A DNA stretch of 64,000 nt from Pseudomonas songnenensis (GTDB lineage Bacteria > Pseudomonadota > Gammaproteobacteria > Pseudomonadales > Pseudomonadaceae): the NCBI RefSeq assembly GCF_003696315.1, contig NZ_RFFN01000002.1, positions 648,813 through 712,812 on the forward strand, written 5' to 3'. A model generated the notes under the pieces. The model did no database searches, was not told the DNA's origin, and was given only the letters and a program-made list of their open reading frames with translations. Position numbers and translations under genes: made by a program. Each line of letters opens with the position of its first letter. Position 1 is the stretch's first letter. This document shows, in pieces, positions 58,268-64,000 of this stretch.

Positions 58268-59256
58268 TGGACGTGCTCGTGACCGGGGCGAACGGCTTCG
58301 TTGGTAGGGCCTTGCTGCTTCGCTTGGCGGCAATGGAGGGCTTTCAACCCATTGCTGCAGTTCGAACGCTTCCAATCACTGAGTTGATTGTGTCCAACGG
58401 CGCTTGTATTGGAAAAGCAGTGAGATGCGTCGAACTTGGCGATGTGGCGAACGGAGCGTTCCATCCACGCATTTTCAATGGGGTAGATGCAGTCGTTCAC
58501 TGCGCCGCACGTGTCCATGTAATGAACGAGTCGGACGTGGACTCGCTCTCTGCCTTCCGGGCGGTAAATGTTGTTGGCACGCTCAAGCTGGCAAAACAGG
58601 CTGCATCTGTAGGTGTGAAGCGATTCGTCTTTATCAGCACCATCAAGGTCAATGGTGAGGCGACGGTATCGGGCGAGCCTTTCCATGCGGATGACCTGCC
58701 TGCGCCGGAAGATGCATACGGGCTTTCCAAGCTGGAGGCTGAGCAAGGGTTGAAGCTGCTGGCCGCCGAAACTGGCATGGAAGTCGTCATTATTCGTCCT
58801 CCGCTTGTGTATGGACGGGGCGTCAAAGGTAATTTCGGGAGCATGATCAAGTTGGTCGAGCACGAGATTCCGCTTCCCTTCGGTGCCATCCACAATAAGC
58901 GCTCGCTGGTGGGCATCGATAATCTCGTCGATCTGATCGTTCGCTGCATTGATCATCCCGCTGCCGCCAATCAGGTATTCCTTGCCGGCGATGGACAGGA
59001 TCTTTCAACCCCCGAGTTGGTCTGTAGCCTGGCCACGGCGATGGGCAAGCGCGCACGGCTGATCCCACTTCCGACCAGGGTTCTCAACTTCGGTGCTACG
59101 CTACTGGGCAAACGTGCTTTGGCCCATCGACTTCTGGGCTCGCTCCAAGTGGATATCACCAAGACGCGCGAGCTGCTCGAATGGCAGCCCTGCTACTCCG
59201 TTGAGGAAAGCATCCGTCGCTGTTTTGTTACCTTGATCCAGGGAGGCCGCGTGTGA
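58267..59256 (+). CDS. NAD-dependent epimerase/reductase, WbpV-like
   Basis: A 329-residue short-chain dehydrogenase/epimerase: VLVTGANGFVGRALLLRL binds NAD(P), VDAVVHCAARVHVMNES is the substrate strand, and the catalytic YGLSK sits in DAYGLSKLEAEQGL. WbpV-like enzymes reduce the 4-keto sugar produced by WbpM to UDP-QuiNAc or UDP-FucNAc. The place between a WbuB-type transferase and a phosphoglycosyl transferase, with wbpM after it, supports this. Which C4 epimer is made cannot be read from sequence. Confidence 0.85.
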   Translation: MDVLVTGANGFVGRALLLRLAAMEGFQPIAAVRTLPITELIVSNGACIGKAVRCVELGDVANGAFHPRIFNGVDAVVHCAARVHVMNESDVDSLSAFRAVNVVGTLKLAKQAASVGVKRFVFISTIKVNGEATVSGEPFHADDLPAPEDAYGLSKLEAEQGLKLLAAETGMEVVIIRPPLVYGRGVKGNFGSMIKLVEHEIPLPFGAIHNKRSLVGIDNLVDLIVRCIDHPAAANQVFLAGDGQDLSTPELVCSLATAMGKRARLIPLPTRVLNFGATLLGKRALAHRLLGSLQVDITKTRELLEWQPCYSVEESIRRCFVTLIQGGRV

Positions 59257-59804
59257 TTCGGACGTTCGATATAGTACTTTCCGTTCTGGGGCTGGTTGTT
59301 GGTGCGCCGGTGTTTATAGTGCTGGCGATTATCGGTATGTTTGATACGGGCTCACCAATATTTCGCCAGGTGCGTGTCGGGCGGCATCAGCAGCCTTTTA
59401 CTTTGGTGAAGTTTCGGACGATGGCGCAAGGCACGGCGTCGGTGCCGTCACACTTGGCCAGCAGTTCATCCGTAACGCGATTTGGTAGTTTTTTGCGCAG
59501 GGCCAAGTTGGATGAGCTCCCCCAGTTATGGAACGTTCTAAAAGGCGAAATGAGCTTGGTTGGCCCCCGCCCGGGTTTGTTCAATCAGGAAGAGCTGACC
59601 CGTGAGCGCGCCAAGAGGGACGTGTATGCTGTTCGCCCTGGAATTACTGGGCTGGCGCAGGTACAGGGCGTGGACATGTCGACCCCTGCGTTGCTTGCGG
59701 AAATGGATCAAAAAATGATCTCCAGCCTTACGCTGGCGACTTATGTGAAATATATCGTCCAGACTATAATTGGAGGGGGCACTGGAGATCGCATTGTGAA
59801 CTAA
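59253..59804 (+). CDS. PglC-like phosphoglycosyl transferase
   Basis: A 183-residue monotopic membrane enzyme of the bacterial sugar transferase family. The N-terminal helix ([26 protein letters not shown]) contains no further membrane spans. The catalytic block [23 protein letters not shown] carries the Asp-Glu dyad. It would load the first sugar phosphate, most likely QuiNAc- or FucNAc-phosphate, onto undecaprenyl phosphate. P. aeruginosa uses the unrelated polytopic WbpL at this locus position. GTG at 59253 has GGGAGG six bases upstream, in GTGA overlap with the previous gene. Confidence 0.92.
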   Translation: MIRTFDIVLSVLGLVVGAPVFIVLAIIGMFDTGSPIFRQVRVGRHQQPFTLVKFRTMAQGTASVPSHLASSSSVTRFGSFLRRAKLDELPQLWNVLKGEMSLVGPRPGLFNQEELTRERAKRDVYAVRPGITGLAQVQGVDMSTPALLAEMDQKMISSLTLATYVKYIVQTIIGGGTGDRIVN

Positions 59805-59832
59805 CCTGCTGGTTTGGTTCATTGTAATTCCA

Positions 59833-61875
59833 ATGTCGTTCCATTCGCCGAAGAAAAATACTTTTATGCTTAGGTTGGCTGAGAAACTGAGAACCCATCT
59901 GGTTCGTTTGCCGCGCCGGCAGAAGCGGCTGATTCAGGTTGCCGTGGACGTTTTGCTGGTTTGGTTGGCGCTATGGTTAGCTTTCTATGTCCGCCTTGGT
60001 AATGCCGAGTTTGCAGAACCATTTGGTGGCCACGCCTGGTTGTTCGCTATAGCCCCGGTCGTTTCGATTCCCTTTTTTGTGCGCTTGGGTATGTACCGCG
60101 CCGTCATGCGCTATTTCGGTAATGACGCGCTGATGACTATCGTTAAAGCTGTCTCACTTTCAGCTCTTTCGTTATCTCTTGCCATTTATTGGTATACCCC
60201 CGCGCCCAAACTAATCCCCCGTTCAATGGTATTTAACTACTGGTGGGTGACTCTTGTGCTGATCGGTGGGCTGCGGCTCATAATGCGCCATTACTTTATG
60301 GGTAATTGGTTTACACCCGCGTCGTTGAGCAAATTCAAAACACGAGATGCCGGGCTGGCGAAAGTTGCCATCTACGGTGCCGGAGCGGCAGGGAATCAAT
60401 TGGTGGCGGCCCTTAGGCTAGGGCGGGTGATGAGGCCGGTGGCTTTTATCGACGACGATCCGAATTTGTACAATCGATCTATTGCTGGCCTTCACGTGTA
60501 TTCCGCCAAACACATTGGCCAAATGGTAGAAGACACCGGTGCAATAGAGATACTTTTGGCCATCCCGTCAGCCACACGGGCTCGTCGCCGAGAAATACTG
60601 GAGATGCTTGAGTACCATCCGCTCCATGTAAGGAGCGTGCCGGGATTCATGGACCTGGCAAGTGGCAAGGTCCAGGTCGATGATATTCAGGAAGTGGACA
60701 TTGCGGACTTGCTTGGCCGGGATGCTGTGCCCCCGGCCCAAGACTTACTCGAACGCTGCATCAGAAGCCAGGTGGTCATGGTAACGGGCGCCGGGGGGTC
60801 GATCGGCTCAGAGCTGTGCAGACAGATAATCGCGAGCCAACCAGCAGTCTTGTTGTTGTTCGAACACAGCGAGTTCAATCTCTACAGCATTCACCTCGAG
60901 CTGGAGCGGCGTATCGGGAGAGAGGCACTGTCCACTCGGTTGGTGCCTATCTTGGGTTCGATCCGTAACATGGACCGACTTCTGGATGTGATGCGAACCT
61001 GGGGCGTACAAACGGTGTATCATGCTGCTGCCTACAAGCATGTGCCGATGGTGGAGCACAATGTGGCGGAAGGCGTCATGAACAACGTAGTCGGTACGGT
61101 TAATACTGCGCAGGCGGCGATGCAGGCTGGCGTTTCCAATTTTGTACTCATTTCCACCGATAAGGCAGTTCGGCCGACGAATATAATGGGTAGCACCAAA
61201 CGTGTAGCGGAGATGGTTTTACAAGCCTTGAGCCGTGAGCCGGCACCTGTACTATTCGGAAGCAAAGAAGGCGTCCACCACGTCAACAAAACCCGTTTTA
61301 CCATGGTGCGATTCGGCAATGTACTGGGCTCGTCGGGCTCTGTGATTCCACGCTTTTATCAACAGATCCGTGCGGGCGGGCCCGTGACGGTGACGCATCC
61401 GAAGATCACCCGTTACTTCATGACCATTCCCGAAGCGGCCCAGCTGGTTATCCAGGCGGGGTCGATGGGGCAGGGTGGTGAAGTGTTTGTGCTGGATATG
61501 GGGCAGCCGGTGAAGATCGCTGAGCTGGCCGAGAAGCTCATTCATCTGTCCGGCCTGAGTGTGCGCTCTGAGAAATGCCCACATGGGGATATTGCTATCG
61601 AATACACCGGCCTGCGGCCCGGCGAAAAGCTGTATGAAGAACTGTTGATCGGCGACGACGTGAACGCCACCGAACATCCGATGATCATGCGCGCCAATGA
61701 GGAGCATCTCGATTGGGACGTGCTCAAGGACAGGCTGGCAAAACTGCTCAGGGCGGTAGAAAGCGATGACTACCCGCAGGTGCGGCAGCTGCTTCGTGAA
61801 CTGGTGAGCGGGTATGTGCCAGAAGGGGAAATCGTCGACTGGATCTACCAGCAACGGCGTGTGGAGCCCGAGTAG
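59833..61875 (+). CDS. wbpM: UDP-sugar 4,6-dehydratase WbpM
   Basis: A 680-residue membrane enzyme that converts UDP-GlcNAc to UDP-4-keto-6-deoxy-GlcNAc. Four N-terminal helices (about 36-150) are followed by a first Rossmann domain (VAIYGAGAAGNQLVAAL) and the catalytic SDR domain (VMVTGAGGSIGSELCRQI). The active-site block LISTDKAVRPTNIMGSTKRVAEM has the Ser/Asp/Lys arrangement of the family. WbpM closes the O-antigen locus in P. aeruginosa and does so here. The ATG at 59833 lacks a good Shine-Dalgarno; ATG at 59866 is an alternative. Confidence 0.95.
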   Translation: MSFHSPKKNTFMLRLAEKLRTHLVRLPRRQKRLIQVAVDVLLVWLALWLAFYVRLGNAEFAEPFGGHAWLFAIAPVVSIPFFVRLGMYRAVMRYFGNDALMTIVKAVSLSALSLSLAIYWYTPAPKLIPRSMVFNYWWVTLVLIGGLRLIMRHYFMGNWFTPASLSKFKTRDAGLAKVAIYGAGAAGNQLVAALRLGRVMRPVAFIDDDPNLYNRSIAGLHVYSAKHIGQMVEDTGAIEILLAIPSATRARRREILEMLEYHPLHVRSVPGFMDLASGKVQVDDIQEVDIADLLGRDAVPPAQDLLERCIRSQVVMVTGAGGSIGSELCRQIIASQPAVLLLFEHSEFNLYSIHLELERRIGREALSTRLVPILGSIRNMDRLLDVMRTWGVQTVYHAAAYKHVPMVEHNVAEGVMNNVVGTVNTAQAAMQAGVSNFVLISTDKAVRPTNIMGSTKRVAEMVLQALSREPAPVLFGSKEGVHHVNKTRFTMVRFGNVLGSSGSVIPRFYQQIRAGGPVTVTHPKITRYFMTIPEAAQLVIQAGSMGQGGEVFVLDMGQPVKIAELAEKLIHLSGLSVRSEKCPHGDIAIEYTGLRPGEKLYEELLIGDDVNATEHPMIMRANEEHLDWDVLKDRLAKLLRAVESDDYPQVRQLLRELVSGYVPEGEIVDWIYQQRRVEPE

Positions 61876-62088
61876 TAAGTAGAGTGATGTCAGGGGGAGG
61901 TGGTCTTCTAACAGCTTCTGAACACCCCAGCTGTTGGGTAGGCGCGATTTTAAATCTGCTCTGCAACAGCCTCCACCGTGAGAGTACTTTCCTTCCCAAG
62001 GGGGCTTCTGCCCCCACCATTCGCGACCTTTGATTTTCCTCTCAGTTGGTCAAATACTCCTTGCCATTTGGCCGGCTGGTGCCAGATA

Positions 62089-62496
62089 TCAGTGCCGCGC
62101 ACCCTCATCCGGCATGCTCAGCAGCTGCTTTTCACGGTTCCAGTCGAATGGCTCGTCGTTCTGCTCGGCTTCGTAGCGGCGCTCTTCGAGTTGCTGGAAG
62201 ACGGCGATTTCATCATCCGGCATGAAGTGCAGGCAATCGCCGCCGAAGAACCACAGCAGGTCGCGCGGGACGAGGTGGGCGATCTGTGGGTAGCGATGGA
62301 AGACCTGGCAGATCAGGTCCTGGCCCATATGGCGCTCTTCCGGCACGTTCTGCAGGTTCATGATCAGTTCGTCGAAGCGTTCAAGGAACAACGCGTGGCT
62401 TTCTTCCGAGACCTGTTCGGCTTCGCCCATGGCGAGCAGGATGCCGCGCAGATGGGCCAGCAGGGCCAGGTTGTGATCGTGGTATGGATTGGCCAT
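62089..62496 (-). CDS. PA2817 family conserved hypothetical protein
   Basis: A 135-residue cytosolic protein, Pseudomonas-specific in character: MANPYHDHNLALLAHLRGILLAMGEAE and the C-terminal QQLEERRYEAEQNDEP block fit the PA2817 family. Its function is not known. It is divergent from the DNA beyond wbpM and marks the return to core genome. A possible -10 box (TATAAT, read on the minus strand at 62529-62534) lies upstream. No signal or membrane segment. Confidence 0.8.
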   Translation of the reverse strand: MANPYHDHNLALLAHLRGILLAMGEAEQVSEESHALFLERFDELIMNLQNVPEERHMGQDLICQVFHRYPQIAHLVPRDLLWFFGGDCLHFMPDDEIAVFQQLEERRYEAEQNDEPFDWNREKQLLSMPDEGARH

Positions 62497-62763
62497 GGTT
62501 CACCTGTGTCGGTTTTTTGAAAGGCGCGATTATAGGCGTGCGCGCCGGTGAAATGGGGTGTCTGGTTGACCTGCTGCTGCGCCGAGGGTTCGGTTTTTAA
62601 GGCGCGGGCTGGATCGGGTGGTATGGCACGCGCTTGTCCCAAGCGTGGCTGCTTTATTGCCGGTTCGTTCCGCGTACGCGAGTTTGCCCTGCGCGTTTCG
62701 GGTGCTGGACCGGTCCCCATTGCCGAATAGCTCAACCGTGCAAACCGGCGCAGGCGTAGGGCG

Positions 62764-63501
62764 CTAAATCGAGGCGACCGACGAAGGACGGGCTGGAATG
62801 CATACCAGGCTGAGCAAGTAACCGTCGAAGGTAGCGAACTGACCATCGAGTTCTGCACCTTTGCGCCAGTCCCCTGGCAGGTCGATCAGCAAATGGAGGC
62901 GAGCGGTGCCGTGCTGCGTAACCTCCGCTACGGCGGCATCCTGGAAATAAAACCGCTGTCTCACCAAGGGGTAAAGCGCCTTGAACAGGCTTTCCTTCAG
63001 GGAGAAGGTGCGGGTGACGAGTGCGGCTCGTTCGCCGAGGCTCATGAGCGCGTAGCCCTCCAGCTCGCTGGGCGTGAGGATCTCGCTGGCCAAGCGATCG
63101 GCGCGTTCGGGCGTCAGCAGTCGTTCGATATCCAGCCCCAGACCATCCCAATGCTGCCGGTGACCGGCGACCACGCCGGCCCAGCCTGCGCTGTGCGTGA
63201 TCGAGCCCACTATCCCCTGTGGCCACTGCGGCGCCCGGTCTTCACCCACCGGCGGCACGAAGGGCTTGCCGGTTAGCCCGCGCATTGCTTCCAGGGCGCA
63301 GAGGCGGCCGGCAAGAAACTCGGCCTGCCGTTTGCGGACACCTTTCTGCACGGGAATTCCCCAGCGATCAAAATCTTCTGGATCGAGCAATGCTGGATCG
63401 AAAGACGTGCTCAGCAGACGAACGCCGGTGAGCGGTTCAGGTAGAGGCCAGTGGTCGACCGGAGTCGAACAGCAGCGCGGGTAGGGTCGTTGGTCGTTCA
63501 T
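62764..63501 (-). CDS. 4'-phosphopantetheinyl transferase (PcpS/EntD type)
   Basis: Transfers phosphopantetheine from CoA to carrier proteins of fatty-acid, siderophore and polyketide assembly. The 245-residue protein has the EntD/Sfp signatures: GSITHSAGWAGVV, the magnesium-binding GLDIE (near residue 123), and FSLKESLFKALYP with the catalytic Glu/Lys. Pseudomonas uses a single enzyme (PcpS) for primary and secondary metabolism, and this is its likely counterpart, though the neighbourhood carries no siderophore or polyketide gene. ATG at 63501 starts MNDQRPYPRC. Confidence 0.9.
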   Translation of the reverse strand: MNDQRPYPRCCSTPVDHWPLPEPLTGVRLLSTSFDPALLDPEDFDRWGIPVQKGVRKRQAEFLAGRLCALEAMRGLTGKPFVPPVGEDRAPQWPQGIVGSITHSAGWAGVVAGHRQHWDGLGLDIERLLTPERADRLASEILTPSELEGYALMSLGERAALVTRTFSLKESLFKALYPLVRQRFYFQDAAVAEVTQHGTARLHLLIDLPGDWRKGAELDGQFATFDGYLLSLVCIPARPSSVASI

Positions 63502-63781
63502 GCCCGCTATTCTGCCTCAAGCAATGTCAGGATGCGTTTGGCATATCATCGGCCCGGTCTCGCTCGTGTGACTTGGCTGACGCCGCCCCTGAGCAAATCG
63601 TGTGGCGCTCATATTCTCTGCGCCACTTGAAGATGGACGTACCGGCTCCCCATCGGCTTGTTCATTCCGCGGTGCAGTGCTCCGACGCGGATCAACCTCG
63701 CGCGATCTAAATCTGCGTTTCCCTCGCTATGCGCTCGGCGTGCCTGCTAGGGTTGAGGCATCCATCCGGGCGGAGAAAACG

Positions 63782-64000
63782 ATGTTTGAATCAGCTGAAA
63801 TTGGTCACTCCATCGACAAGGCGACCTACGATGCGGCTGTGCCCGAGTTGCGTGAAGCGCTGCTGCAGGCGCAGTACCGGCTCAAGGCTCAGGCGAAGTT
63901 TCCCGTACTTATCCTGATCAACGGCATCGAAGGGGCGGGCAAGGGCGAGACCATCAAGCTGCTCAACGAGTGGATGGACCCGCGGCTGATTCGGGTCGAC
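63782..64000 (+). CDS. pap: Polyphosphate:AMP phosphotransferase, 5' end
   Basis: The window ends inside this gene after 73 codons. The product begins MFESAEIGHSIDKATYDAAV, then a PPK2 P-loop ILINGIEGAGKGETIKLLNEWMD. This is the N-terminal domain of the two-domain PPK2 class II enzyme that phosphorylates AMP with polyphosphate. GGAG lies upstream of the ATG at 63782. Family membership is strong; the C-terminal domain is not visible. Confidence 0.85.
   Translation, partial: MFESAEIGHSIDKATYDAAVPELREALLQAQYRLKAQAKFPVLILINGIEGAGKGETIKLLNEWMDPRLIRVD

Noticed and set aside
61876..62088. GGGGGC/GCCCCC hairpin near 61999-62014 as the wbpM terminator
   Set aside because: The stem is short and no T-run follows; the stretch otherwise shows no gene.

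Overview
This window reads as a chromosomal segment of a GC-rich gammaproteobacterium of the Pseudomonas/Stutzerimonas (P. stutzeri) group. The evidence is the Pseudomonas-type FleQ with its LFRS c-di-GMP motif, the FleS/FleR pair, the EarP/EF-P(Arg32) pair, class II DAHP synthase, a PA2817-type protein, and an O-antigen locus lying between ihfB and wbpM. No transposase, integrase, phage gene or CRISPR array was seen. The organism assignment is inferred from gene families, not from an alignment.

Layout. 1-4549: end of a cytochrome c maturation operon (ccmE', ccmF, dsbE/ccmG, ccmH, ccmI). 4568-10054: a small lipoprotein, a FliT-like protein and the flagellar regulators fleQ, fleS, fleR, with a sigma-54-type promoter in front of fleS. 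10112-17788: housekeeping and stress genes (tpm, htpX, alaA, msrB, gpx, a DUF815 ATPase, a GST). 18002-18158: tRNA-Glu and tRNA-Gly. 18358-25067: a sulfide/persulfide island with a CsoR-family repressor, a BigR/SqrR-like ArsR repressor, two YeeE-type transporter halves, a DUF2892 protein, and an opposite-strand operon of persulfide dioxygenase, DUF442-SQR fusion, SulP carrier and rhodanese. 25242-29494: a MacAB-like ABC efflux set divergent from a ZIP metal transporter. 29509-43614: a MotA/MotB-like stator pair, a renalase-like oxidoreductase, 4.5S RNA, earP-efp, an SLC13 carrier, DAHP synthase, a spermidine-synthase-like protein, a chemoreceptor, deaD and ihfB. 43854-61875: the O-antigen locus. 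62089-64000: a PA2817-family gene, a phosphopantetheinyl transferase and the start of a polyphosphate:AMP phosphotransferase.

How the genes work together. In the sulfur island, SQR would oxidise sulfide to persulfide, rhodanese and the dioxygenase would move or oxidise the sulfane sulfur, and YeeE/SulP carriers would move sulfur species. Three very similar G-rich palindromes (18714, 25091, 28431) look like CsoR-family operators and tie the island to the neighbouring efflux/ZIP genes. In the O-antigen locus, WecB/WecC would make UDP-ManNAcA, and WbpM with a WbpV-like reductase would make a UDP-FucNAc/QuiNAc-type sugar. A PglC-like transferase would load the first sugar on the lipid, three GT4 enzymes would extend it, and pyruvyl- and acyl-transferases would decorate it.

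Most unusual is the AT-rich block 49358-53581: a pyruvyl transferase, a six-helix protein with the outline of a lone ABC-exporter membrane domain, an alpha/beta-hydrolase-like protein and an APH-like kinase. The six-helix gene carries two G8 runs and a nearby glycosyltransferase carries a third, which suggests phase variation. The locus has no recognisable Wzx, Wzy or Wzz, and its first gene is a beta-CASP metallo-beta-lactamase that has lost its HxHxDH block.
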